Source: AC-69 sp036519575 (GTDB lineage Bacteria; Actinomycetota; UBA4738; HRBIN12). From it: a stretch of DNA of 64,000 nt. The stretch spans positions 1 through 64,000 of the forward strand of contig DATDKZ010000162.1 in the NCBI GenBank assembly GCA_036519575.1, in the 5' to 3' direction. Position numbers and translations under genes: made by a program. Position 1 is the stretch's first letter, and each line of letters starts with the position of its first letter. The notes under the pieces are model-generated. The model was not told the DNA's origin. It worked only from the letters and a program-made list of their open reading frames with translations, and ran no database searches. This document shows, piece by piece, positions 44,391-53,777 of the stretch.

Positions 44391-45682
44391 GCCGCTTCCC
44401 TCTCGGCTGTCGCCGTTCCGCAGCCCTCGAGCATGGTGGCCCGGCGAACATCTGTCGTGAGCAGCGACCAGACGGCGGCCCAGCCCATGGCCACCGCGCC
44501 CATGCCCACGGCGGTGACTCGAGGGCCGAAGGACTCGGCCAGCCACCCCGTCAGCAGGCTCGAGAGCCCGAACGTGAGCGTCACGAGCATTCCGTCGAAG
44601 GCGAAGATCCGTCCGCGGATGCGGTCGGGGACGATCCGCTGGAGCCCATAGGAGGAGAGCGTCCACTGCGCGCCCCCGCCCACGTGCGCGAGCGCAACGG
44701 TGGGCATGGCCAGCAGCAGCCCCGGGACCAGCCCGAGGAGCGTGTAGCCCAGGCCGAAGACCGCGAGTGCGAGGGCGATCGCGCCGAAGATCCGCCGATC
44801 CTGCGGCCCGAGTGCCGACCGCCCGACGAACGGACCGATCAGCGCACCCACTCCCCGGGAGGCCATGAGCAGGCCGATGCCGACGTCGCCGGCGTGGTAT
44901 TGGCCATGCGCCAGGAGCGGGATCAACACGAGGACGCCCCCGGCGATCCCCCACCCGAACTTCACGGCGAGCAGGGCCAGCACCCGGTGATCCTTCCGCG
45001 CGTACCGGATCGTCTCCACCGTCGCCTCCGCGACGCCGGCGTGGTCCTCTGCCTCGCGCTGCTCGGCGAACGGCCGGCGGATCCGCCAGATGAGCCACGC
45101 CGAGGCGAGGAAGGACACCGCATCCAGGATGAATGCGGTGTCCCTGCCGAACACGGCGGCCACGACGCCGCCGAGCGCGGCGCCAACCGCGAGCATCGTG
45201 CCCCACAGGGACCCCGACAAGGCATTGGCCGTGGCCAGGTCCTCCTCGTCAACCAAGTTGGGCAACGCGGCCAATGACGCGGGCTCGAAGGCGGCGCTGA
45301 ACGAGGCCATGACCGCGAGCAGGACAAACGCGAGCCATAGCAGCGAGTCGGTTCGGATCAGCAGGAAGCCGAGGCACACGACGGCCCGGGCCAGATCGGC
45401 GCCCACCATCAACCGGCGCCGATCGATCCGGTCCGCCAGCACACCGGCGACCGGCGAGAGCAGGAAGTACATGAGGTCCTCCACGGCGATGACCAGGGCC
45501 ACCGCGATGGCCGAGTCCGTGAAGTGGATGACCAGCCCGAACAGGGCGACGAGCAAGAACCAGTCGCCCCCCAGCGAGATCAGGGAGGCCACGTAGAGCC
45601 GCCGGAAATCGCGGTTTCGGCGAAGCAGGGAGAGGCTGGCCCGAAGGCCTCCCTGGACGTCGACCGGTTCGCGCGCTGACAC
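44387..45682 (-). CDS. MFS transporter (MFS_3-like exporter)
   Basis: About 431 residues with 12 predicted helices. RNRDFRRLYVASLISLGGDWF at the N-terminus, GVLADRIDRRRLMVGADLARA (motif A region) and PLLAHGQYHAGDVGIGLL resemble the MFS_3/enterobactin-exporter-like group. Substrate unknown. The start is unsure: I take GTG 45682, just before the conserved region; ATG 45739 would overlap the divergent gene's start codon. It ends tail-to-tail with LemA, the two stop codons overlapping by 3-4 nt. Confidence 0.82.
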   Translation of the reverse strand: MSAREPVDVQGGLRASLSLLRRNRDFRRLYVASLISLGGDWFLLVALFGLVIHFTDSAIAVALVIAVEDLMYFLLSPVAGVLADRIDRRRLMVGADLARAVVCLGFLLIRTDSLLWLAFVLLAVMASFSAAFEPASLAALPNLVDEEDLATANALSGSLWGTMLAVGAALGGVVAAVFGRDTAFILDAVSFLASAWLIWRIRRPFAEQREAEDHAGVAEATVETIRYARKDHRVLALLAVKFGWGIAGGVLVLIPLLAHGQYHAGDVGIGLLMASRGVGALIGPFVGRSALGPQDRRIFGAIALALAVFGLGYTLLGLVPGLLLAMPTVALAHVGGGAQWTLSSYGLQRIVPDRIRGRIFAFDGMLVTLTFGLSSLLTGWLAESFGPRVTAVGMGAVAMGWAAVWSLLTTDVRRATMLEGCGTATAEREAA

Positions 45683-45737
45683 GGCGATTTGCCAGACTAC
45701 AGGCAAGCGCCTGCCGACCGAAGGGGGAGAGGAGGCC

Positions 45738-46382
45738 ATGCTCGAGCGGTTCACGTGGTTCCGGCAGTCGGCCCTACGGTTCGCCGGCGAGGGGTTCACC
45801 GTCTACATCGATCCGTGGGGGACCACTGGGGAGGACCCGCCAGCCGACGTCATCTTCATCACGCACGCCCACTCCGACCATTTCCAGCCACGCGAGATCG
45901 AGCGGCTCAGTGGGGCGGGGACCAAGCTCGTCGCTCCACACGACGTGGCCAGGGAGCTCTCGGGGGAGGTCTCCGCGGTCGCGCCGGGCGACTCGATCGA
46001 GGTCTCCGGGATCAGGGTGCAGGCCGTGCCTGCCTACAACGTGCATCCCGATCGCCTGGACAAACATCCAAAGGCCAACCGGTGGGTGGGCTACATCTTG
46101 GAGCTCGACGGGAAGGCCTACTACCACGCCGGCGACACCGACCACGTGCCCGAGCTCGACGAGGTGAGGACGGATGTAGCATTCCTGCCGATCGGGGGAA
46201 CCTTCACGATGGAGCCGGCCGAAGCGGCCGGGCTGGCCAAGTCGATCTCGCCGCAGATCGCGGTGCCCATGCATTACGGGTTCGTCGTCGGCTCGCCAAA
46301 GGACGCCGAGACCTTCCGCCAGGAGGCGGAGCCGGTGACCGTCGAGGTGCTCACGCCGGTGAACCCGTTCGAGCGGGACTGA
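45738..46382 (+). CDS. Metallo-beta-lactamase-fold hydrolase (UPF0173-like)
   Basis: 214 residues of MBL fold. Zinc motif THAHSDHF (about 42-49), the Asp ligand in YYHAGDTDHVPEL, and His in VPMHYGF. No signal peptide, so cytoplasmic. Family members are predicted metal-dependent hydrolases (ulaG/UPF0173 group) without a firm substrate. GAGGAGG directly precedes the ATG. Followed after 18 nt by the DUF2090 gene on the same strand. Confidence 0.9.
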   Translation: MLERFTWFRQSALRFAGEGFTVYIDPWGTTGEDPPADVIFITHAHSDHFQPREIERLSGAGTKLVAPHDVARELSGEVSAVAPGDSIEVSGIRVQAVPAYNVHPDRLDKHPKANRWVGYILELDGKAYYHAGDTDHVPELDEVRTDVAFLPIGGTFTMEPAEAAGLAKSISPQIAVPMHYGFVVGSPKDAETFRQEAEPVTVEVLTPVNPFERD

Positions 46383-46400
46383 AGGAAGGAGAGAATCGCG

Positions 46401-47306
46401 ATGGAGCTCGGATATGACGGGCCCCTGTTCATCCTGGCGTTCGACCACCGCGGCTCGTTCCAGAAGAAGTTCTTCGGCGTCACGGGGGAGCCCACGGCGC
46501 AAGAGGCTGAGCGGATCTCCGATGCGAAGCACGTCATCTTCGAGGGATTCCTGCGCGCGCTGGATGAAGGGGCGGACCGGACGAGCGCCGGACTGCTCGT
46601 CGACGAGCAGTTCGGCGCTGCGATCGCCCGCACGGCCAAGGCGGATGGGCTGATCCTGGCCATGCCCGTTGAGAAGTCGGGTCAGGACGAGTTCGACTTC
46701 GAGTACGGCGACGAATACGGCAAGCACATCGAGGAATTCGACCCCGTCTTCACCAAGGTCCTCGTCAGGTACAACCCGGCGGGGGACGGCGCGATGAACG
46801 AGCGCCAGACCGAGCGACTGCGAGAGCTCTCGGACTGGCTGCACGAGCGGGGCCGGAAGTTCCTGTTCGAGCTGCTGGTCCCGCCCACGAAAGAGCAGCT
46901 TGCAACGGTGAGCGACGACCCCGACCGATTCGACACGGAGCTCCGTCCCCAGCTCATGCTGGCGGCCATCGCCGAGCTCCAGCAATCCGGCGTGGAGCCC
47001 GACGTCTGGAAGATCGAGGGGATCGACCGGCGGGAGGACTGCGAGGCCATCGCCACGCAGACCCGAATGGGTGGCCGGGACGCGGTGGCCTGCGTCGTCC
47101 TGGGCCGAGGGGCCGACGAGGCCGCCGTGGACCACTGGCTCCGAACGGGGGCCGGCGTTCCCGGATACATCGGGTTCGCCATCGGTCGGACCATCTGGTG
47201 GAACCCGCTGAAGGAGTTCGTGGACGGCACGGCCATGCGCGAGGATGCCGCGGCCCGCATCTCCGCGAACTACCGGCGGTTCGTCGACGTGTACATGGGA
47301 AGGTAG
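46401..47306 (+). CDS. DUF2090 aldolase-like protein
   Basis: 301 residues resembling the DUF2090 domain found C-terminal in IolC/IolB-linked proteins and likened to 2-deoxy-5-keto-gluconate-6-phosphate aldolase. Seen: LFILAFDHRGSFQKKFFG, LLVDEQFGAAIAR, VEKSGQDEFDFEYGDEYG, FLFELLVPPT, DVWKIEGIDRREDCE, GFAIGRTIWWNPL. These fit a TIM-barrel aldolase with a Lys-containing strand (VWKIEG). No inositol genes nearby, so the natural substrate is open. Ribosome site GAAGGAGAG upstream. Confidence 0.82.
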   Translation: MELGYDGPLFILAFDHRGSFQKKFFGVTGEPTAQEAERISDAKHVIFEGFLRALDEGADRTSAGLLVDEQFGAAIARTAKADGLILAMPVEKSGQDEFDFEYGDEYGKHIEEFDPVFTKVLVRYNPAGDGAMNERQTERLRELSDWLHERGRKFLFELLVPPTKEQLATVSDDPDRFDTELRPQLMLAAIAELQQSGVEPDVWKIEGIDRREDCEAIATQTRMGGRDAVACVVLGRGADEAAVDHWLRTGAGVPGYIGFAIGRTIWWNPLKEFVDGTAMREDAAARISANYRRFVDVYMGR

Positions 47307-47318
47307 AAGGGAGATGCG

Positions 47319-47522
47319 ATGGCGGTCATCAAGACGATCGACTTGGTCGGCGTGTCCTCGGAGTCGTGGAGGGACGCCGCCCATCAGGCGCTGAACGAGG
47401 CGTCGAAGACGATCCGCGGGATCGAGGGGATGGACATCGTCGGAACCTCGGCCGTGGTCGACGGCAACAAGATCACCGAGTACCACACGCACGTGGAGAT
47501 CCGGTTCCGCCTGGAGCGATAA
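47319..47522 (+). CDS. Dodecin-family protein
   Basis: 67 residues: VIKTIDLVGVSSESWRDAAHQALNEASKTIRGIEG...ITEYHTHVEIRFRLER, the dodecin fold (strand, helix, two strands) that assembles into a 12-mer storing flavin or CoA. The position of the flavin-stacking Trp of archaeal dodecin falls in GIEGM (34-38), where no aromatic is seen, so ligand binding is uncertain. It lies 12 nt after DUF2090 and 12 nt before purA. Confidence 0.9.
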   Translation: MAVIKTIDLVGVSSESWRDAAHQALNEASKTIRGIEGMDIVGTSAVVDGNKITEYHTHVEIRFRLER

Positions 47523-47534
47523 AGCAGGGCGGTC

Positions 47535-48809
47535 ATGCCGGCCTCGATCGTCGTCGGGACCCAGTGGGGGGACGAGGGCAAGGGCAAGGTCACCGACTAC
47601 CTGGCCGACCACATGCGGTTCGTGGTTCGGTACCAGGGCGGCAACAACGCCGGACACACCGTGGTGGCCGAAGGGCACCTGTTGAAGCTTCACCTCGTCC
47701 CCTCCGGGATCCTGTATCCCCACCTCACCTCGGTTATCGCCGACGGCGTGGTCGTGGATCCCGGCGTCCTCTTGGGAGAGATGGACACGTTGTCCGGCCT
47801 GGGGATCGACGTCTCGCGCCTCGTCGTGTCGGGCAACGCGCACCTGATCATGCCCTATCACCTCGAGCTGGAGAAGGTGACCGAGCGCTATCTGGGCAAG
47901 CATGCGCTGGGGACGACCAAGCGAGGCATCGGGCCCACCTATGCCGACAAGGCGGCTCGGATCGGCCTCCGACTCCAGGATCTGTTCGACCCGAAGATTT
48001 TCCGTGAGAAGTTGGAGGTCGTTCTGAAGGAGAAGAACCTCCTCTTGACCAAGATCTACAACCGGCTGCCGCTCTCGGCCGACACCATCGTCGAGCAGTA
48101 TCGGGCCTACGGCGAGCGACTTCGACCGCACGTGGCCGACACGTCCAGGCTGCTCTACGAAGGCCTCCGAGCCGGGGAGAACGTCCTGTTCGAGGGGGCG
48201 CAGGGAACGCTCCTCGACCTGGACCACGGGACCTATCCGTTCGTCACGTCCTCCAACCCCGTGGCAGGGTTCGCCCTAGCCTCGGCCGGCGTCGGCCCGA
48301 TGGAGGTGGACCGGGTGATCGGCGTGACGAAAGCCTATGTGACCAGGGTTGGAACGGGACCCTTCCCTACCGAGGATCCGGGTCCCGACGGCGAGCGTTT
48401 GGGGGAGGCGGGGAAGGAGTTCGGCACCACCACCGGACGCAAGCGACGGTGCGGATGGTTCGACGCTGTCCTCGTTCGGTACGCAGCTCGCCTGAACGGC
48501 CTGTCCGAGATCTTCCTCACCAAGCTCGACGTGCTTTCGGGGTTCCGCTCGATCGAGGTCTGTACCGGATACGTCGCCGATGGCGAGACCTTCGAGGACG
48601 TCCCGCCTAACCAGTCGCTGTTCCATCGGGCGCAGCCGATATATGAAGAGTTGGAGGGGTGGGACGAGTCGCTGTCCGAGGCTCGTTCGTTCGGCAACCT
48701 TCCCCCGGCGGCCCGTAAGTACGTGGAACGTCTCCAGGACCTGGCCGGGGTGCGGATCGGGGTGGTGTCGGTCGGCCCGGCCCGCGAGCAGAGCCTGCCC
48801 GTCGCATGA
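47535..48809 (+). CDS. purA: Adenylosuccinate synthetase
   Basis: First step from IMP to AMP: joins IMP and aspartate using GTP. 424 residues. GTQWGDEGKGKVTDYLAD (P-loop and catalytic Asp), QGGNNAGHTV, GTTKRGIGPTYADKAAR, FEGAQGTLLDLDHGTYPFVTSSN, TGRKRRCGWFD and TKLDVLSGF are all present. Opens the purine run; its stop overlaps purD (ATGA). No clear ribosome site before ATG 47535. Confidence 0.97.
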   Translation: MPASIVVGTQWGDEGKGKVTDYLADHMRFVVRYQGGNNAGHTVVAEGHLLKLHLVPSGILYPHLTSVIADGVVVDPGVLLGEMDTLSGLGIDVSRLVVSGNAHLIMPYHLELEKVTERYLGKHALGTTKRGIGPTYADKAARIGLRLQDLFDPKIFREKLEVVLKEKNLLLTKIYNRLPLSADTIVEQYRAYGERLRPHVADTSRLLYEGLRAGENVLFEGAQGTLLDLDHGTYPFVTSSNPVAGFALASAGVGPMEVDRVIGVTKAYVTRVGTGPFPTEDPGPDGERLGEAGKEFGTTTGRKRRCGWFDAVLVRYAARLNGLSEIFLTKLDVLSGFRSIEVCTGYVADGETFEDVPPNQSLFHRAQPIYEELEGWDESLSEARSFGNLPPAARKYVERLQDLAGVRIGVVSVGPAREQSLPVA

Positions 48810-50080
48810 GGATCCTCGTCGTCGGCGGTGGAGGGCGGGAGCACGCCATCGTGTGGCGCCTGGCCCAGAACCCAACGGTCGACCGGATCTTCGCTGCACC
48901 GGGCAACCCCGGGATCGCCGTCGATGCCACCTGCGTTCCGGTGGATCCGGACGACGTGCGCGGACTCCTCGAGCTTGTCCAGCGGGAGTCGATCGACCTC
49001 ACCGTGGTGGGCCCGGAGACGCCGCTCGTGAGGGGCCTGGTGGACGAGCTGGACGCCGATGGGCACCGGGCCTTCGGCCCCACGGGGGCGGCGGCCAGGA
49101 TCGAGGGATCCAAGGCGTGGGCCAAAGAGCTGTGCCACAAGTACGGGATCCCCGCCGGTCGTTCCCGGTCGTTCACCGACATGGAGGAGGCCGTCGCATA
49201 TCTGGACGAGCTGGCGCCGCCCTACGTGATCAAGGCCGACGGCCTTGCCGCAGGCAAGGGTGTGGTCATCGCGGACGATCGGGGCGCCGCCGTCGCCGCT
49301 CTGCGAGCATGCCTCATCGAGCGAGCCTTCGGTGAGGCTGGGGCGGTGGTCCTGGTCGAGGAGCACCTCATCGGCAGGGAGGTCTCGGCCTTCGGGCTGA
49401 CCGACGGCCGCGAGGTGGTCCCACTCGTCCTGGCCCAGGACTACAAGCGGGTCGGCAACGGCGACTCGGGACCCAACACCGGAGGTATGGGGGCCTACTC
49501 CCCGGTCCCCTGGGTCACCGAGGCAGTGGAGCGGCGAATCTGGGACGACGTGCTGGTCCGCACGGTACGGGCCATGGAGTCCGAAGGAGTCCGATACGCG
49601 GGCATGCTCTATGCCGGGCTCATGGTCACCGAGGAGGGTCCCAAGGTCCTCGAGTTCAACTGCCGGTTCGGCGACCCCGAGACTCAGGCGATCGTCCCCC
49701 GCCTCCGTTCAGACCTCGGCGAGATGCTGCTGGCTTCGGTCGAAGGCAACATCGGCAACTACAAGGCGCTGTGGACGCCGGACGTCTGCGTCACCGTCGT
49801 GCTGGCTTCGGGGGGGTACCCGGGGCCGTACGAGACCGGCTTCGTGATCGATGGCCTCGACGAAGCAGGCGCGATCGACGACGTCGTCATCTTCCACGCC
49901 GGCACGGCGGAACGACGGGGTAGAGTGGTCACCGCGGGAGGACGGGTCCTCGCGGTGAGTGCTCTCGGGGCCACGGCGAGGGAGGCACGGGATCGCGTGT
50001 ACCGGGCGTGTTCGCGCATCTCTTTCCCCGGGATGCGTTTCCGCAGGGACATCGGGGCGGACGTAACGGAGGCTGGATGA
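48806..50080 (+). CDS. purD: Phosphoribosylamine-glycine ligase
   Basis: Second step of IMP synthesis (GAR synthetase), ATP-grasp fold, 424 residues. MRILVVGGGGREHAIVWRL, VGPETPLVRGLVDEL, PPYVIKADGLAAGKGVVIADD, DYKRVGNGDSGPNTGGMGAYSP, LEFNCRFGDPETQ. Start and stop both overlap neighbours (ATGA with purA and with purE), indicating a single coupled transcript. Confidence 0.97.
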   Translation: MRILVVGGGGREHAIVWRLAQNPTVDRIFAAPGNPGIAVDATCVPVDPDDVRGLLELVQRESIDLTVVGPETPLVRGLVDELDADGHRAFGPTGAAARIEGSKAWAKELCHKYGIPAGRSRSFTDMEEAVAYLDELAPPYVIKADGLAAGKGVVIADDRGAAVAALRACLIERAFGEAGAVVLVEEHLIGREVSAFGLTDGREVVPLVLAQDYKRVGNGDSGPNTGGMGAYSPVPWVTEAVERRIWDDVLVRTVRAMESEGVRYAGMLYAGLMVTEEGPKVLEFNCRFGDPETQAIVPRLRSDLGEMLLASVEGNIGNYKALWTPDVCVTVVLASGGYPGPYETGFVIDGLDEAGAIDDVVIFHAGTAERRGRVVTAGGRVLAVSALGATAREARDRVYRACSRISFPGMRFRRDIGADVTEAG

Positions 50081-50550
50081 GAAAGGACACCGCGGTGGTC
50101 GGCGTGCTGGCCGCATCCCCCGCCGAGCTCTCCGTCATGCAGCAGGCCACGGCGATCCTGGAGAAGCTGGAGCTCCCCCACGAGATCCGAGTGATGTCAT
50201 CCTCTCGCAACCCCGACCTCGTGGACGAGTACGTGCGAACGGCCTTCGATCGTGGGCTGAAGGTGCTGGTCTGCACAACCGGCATCACGGGCCATCTGGC
50301 CGCCGCCGCCGCCGCGCGTACGGTGCTCCCGGTGATCGGTGTCCCCATCGCCAGCGACCAGATGGGGGGCGAGCAGGCCCTGATGGTGACCGCGCAGATG
50401 CCGGCCGGCGTTCCGGTGGCCGCCGTGGGCGTGGATGCTGCCGTGAACGCGGCCGTGCTGGCGGCGGAGATCGTGGGGGTGGCCGAGCCGGAGATCCAGG
50501 CCCGGCTGTGGAAATTCAAGGACGACCTGGCGGAGGGCCTCAGGCTGTGA
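50077..50550 (+). CDS. Divergent PurE-like protein (N5-CAIR mutase family)
   Basis: 157 residues of AIR-carboxylase fold within the purine operon. The general pattern is PurE (VPVIGVPI-like segment, QMPAGVPVAAVGVDAAVNAAVLAAEIV), but key motifs differ. The nucleotide loop GSxSDxxxM reads AASPAELSVM. SAHRTP reads SSSRNP, so the catalytic His of E. coli PurE (His45) is Ser43. The second conserved His is kept (His73 in TGHLAA). purK is not in the window. It could be a mutase with altered chemistry, a class II-like AIR carboxylase, or a regulator. The ATG overlaps the purD stop (ATGA). Confidence 0.8.
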   Translation: MRKDTAVVGVLAASPAELSVMQQATAILEKLELPHEIRVMSSSRNPDLVDEYVRTAFDRGLKVLVCTTGITGHLAAAAAARTVLPVIGVPIASDQMGGEQALMVTAQMPAGVPVAAVGVDAAVNAAVLAAEIVGVAEPEIQARLWKFKDDLAEGLRL

Positions 50551-50584
50551 GGGCCGGCTCCCGCCTGCTGCGGGGTGGGCGGCC

Positions 50585-51894
<1,310 letters not shown>

Positions 51895-51898
<4 letters not shown>

Positions 51899-52797
51899 CC
51901 GAAGCTGCAAAGCTCCGGACCAGGGGCAAGGTTCGCGACATCTACGACGCGGGGGACGATCGCCTGTTGCTCGTGGCCACCGACCGTATCTCCGCGTTCG
52001 ACGTCGTTCTTCCCAACCCCATCCCCGACAAGGGCAGGGTGCTGTGCGGGCTCTCGCTGTTCTGGTTCGGCAAGACAGGGGATGTCGTCGGCAGCCACCT
52101 CCTGAGCGCCGACCGGCAGGACTTCCCCGAGCCGTTCCGGGGCGACCCGTCACTCGCCGGCCGGTCCATGCTGGTCCGCAGGGCGAAGGTGGTCCCGGTC
52201 GAGTGCGTCGCCCGGGGGTACCTGACCGGGTCGGGGCTCAAGCAGTACCTGGCCGAGGGCCACGTGTGCGGGGTGCCGCTCCCGCCGGGTCTGGGTGAGG
52301 CCGATCGGCTGCCAGAGCCCATCTTCACGCCCACCACGAAGGCCGCGGAAGGGCACGACCTGCCGCTCACGTTCCAAGAGACCGCGGACCTGGTGGGCGA
52401 GGGCCTCGCCGAGCACCTCCGCGAGTTGACTGTTGGTCTGTACGAGCGAGGGGCGGAGATCGCGCGTGAGCGCGGCATCATCGTGGCGGACACGAAGTTC
52501 GAGTTCGGGTTCGCCGGCGGCGATCTGATCCTGGTGGACGAGGTGCTCACACCGGACTCTTCTCGTTTCTGGCCGGCGGACGGTTACGCGCCCGGCACCC
52601 CACAACCGTCGTTCGACAAGCAGTACGTCCGGGACTGGCTCGATGCGAGCGGATGGGATCACGAGCCGCCGCCCCCGGACCTCCCGGCCGGCGTGGTCGA
52701 GCGGACTGCACGTACCTATCGGGAGGCTTACGAGCGGATCACCGACAAGAGGTTCGACTGGTACCGTCGGCGCATGGGAGTGTCTGACCGGGGATGA
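51895..52797 (+). CDS. purC: SAICAR synthase
   Basis: Joins CAIR and aspartate with ATP. 300 residues, the longer Saccharomyces-like type. RTRGKVRDIYDAGDDRLLLVATDRISAFDVVLP, VVPVECVARGYLTGSG, IFTPTTKAAEGHD, IIVADTKFEFGF, LVDEVLTPDSSRFWPADGY, PSFDKQYVRDWL. The GTG start at 51895 overlaps the purB stop, and its stop overlaps purS. Confidence 0.97.
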
Positions 52798-53069
52798 AGT
52801 ACCGATTCCGGGTCGTCGTGTCGTTGAAGCCGGGGCTCCTCGATCCTCAGGGCAAGGCCATCGAAGGATCCCTTCCCTCGATGGGCTGGGCCAATGCCTC
52901 GAACGTGCGCGTGGGCAAGTACGTGGAGCTCGTGGTGGACGCGGGAACGGAAGCGGCGGCCGCCTCGCAAGTGGATGAGATGGCGCGGCGACTCCTGTCG
53001 AACCCAGTGATCGAGAACTATCGCATCGTGGGGTCGGCCACCGAGCTTCGGTTCGAGGACGTTCAATGA
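52794..53069 (+). CDS. purS: FGAM synthase subunit PurS
   Basis: 91-residue small subunit that bridges PurQ and small PurL in the three-part FGAM synthase. KYRFRVVVSLKPGLLDPQGKAIEGSL, then VRVGKYVELVVDAGT and LLSNPVIENYRI are typical. Overlaps purC and purQ by 4 nt each. Confidence 0.95.
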   Translation: MKYRFRVVVSLKPGLLDPQGKAIEGSLPSMGWANASNVRVGKYVELVVDAGTEAAAASQVDEMARRLLSNPVIENYRIVGSATELRFEDVQ

Positions 53070-53776
53070 GCGCGGGCACGCCCAGGGTGGGCGTGGTGAC
53101 GTTCCCCGGCTCCCTTGACGATCGGGACGCGGTTCGCGCCATTGCGTTCATGGGTGGCATCGGCGTGACGTTGTGGCACGCCGATCGCGATCTTCGCCGT
53201 GTTGATGCCGTCATTTTGCCCGGCGGGTTCTCCTACGGTGACTACCTGCGGACCGGCGCACTGGCCCGATTCGCCCCGATCATGGACGAGGTCCGAGCCT
53301 TCGCCGACCGGGGCGGGCCGGTGGTCGGCATCTGCAACGGCTTCCAGATCCTGTGCGAGGCCGGGCTGCTGTCGGGAGCCCTGATCCGTAACCGCTGGCT
53401 TCGATTCGTGTGCCGGTTCGTGGACGTGCGGGTCGAGACCTCGCTCTCCCCGCTCACCGAGGGACTGGTTCCCGGCGAGGTGCTGCGGATCCCCGTGAAG
53501 CACGGGGAGGGGCAATTCACTGCTCGCCCAGAGGACCTCGCCCGGATCGAGGCCGAGGCGCTGGTCACGTTTCGATACTGCGGTCCAGGTGGAGAGCTCG
53601 ACGACGAGCACAACGTGAACGGGAGCGCTGGCTCGATCGCGGGGATCAGGAACCCGCAGGGCAACGTGGTCGGGCTCATGCCGCACCCGGAGCACGCCGT
53701 CGATCCCGACGTCGGGTCCACGGGGGGTCAACCCCTCTTCGCCTCGCTCCTCGCGTACGCGCTCGCCAGGGTGTGA
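53066..53776 (+). CDS. purQ: FGAM synthase glutaminase subunit PurQ
   Basis: Class I glutamine amidotransferase of 236 residues that supplies ammonia to PurL. VGVVTFPGSLDDRDA, ILPGGFSYGDYLR, nucleophile Cys in VGICNGFQIL, and the His-Glu pair in LMPHPEHAVDP. ATGA overlap with purS; purL starts 2 nt after the stop. Confidence 0.96.
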   Translation: MSAGTPRVGVVTFPGSLDDRDAVRAIAFMGGIGVTLWHADRDLRRVDAVILPGGFSYGDYLRTGALARFAPIMDEVRAFADRGGPVVGICNGFQILCEAGLLSGALIRNRWLRFVCRFVDVRVETSLSPLTEGLVPGEVLRIPVKHGEGQFTARPEDLARIEAEALVTFRYCGPGGELDDEHNVNGSAGSIAGIRNPQGNVVGLMPHPEHAVDPDVGSTGGQPLFASLLAYALARV

Positions 53777-53777
53777 G

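Noticed and set aside
45774..48227. 817-codon open frame on the minus strand
   Set aside because: It lies opposite the MBL, DUF2090, dodecin and purA genes, which have clear motifs. Long antisense frames are expected at this GC content.
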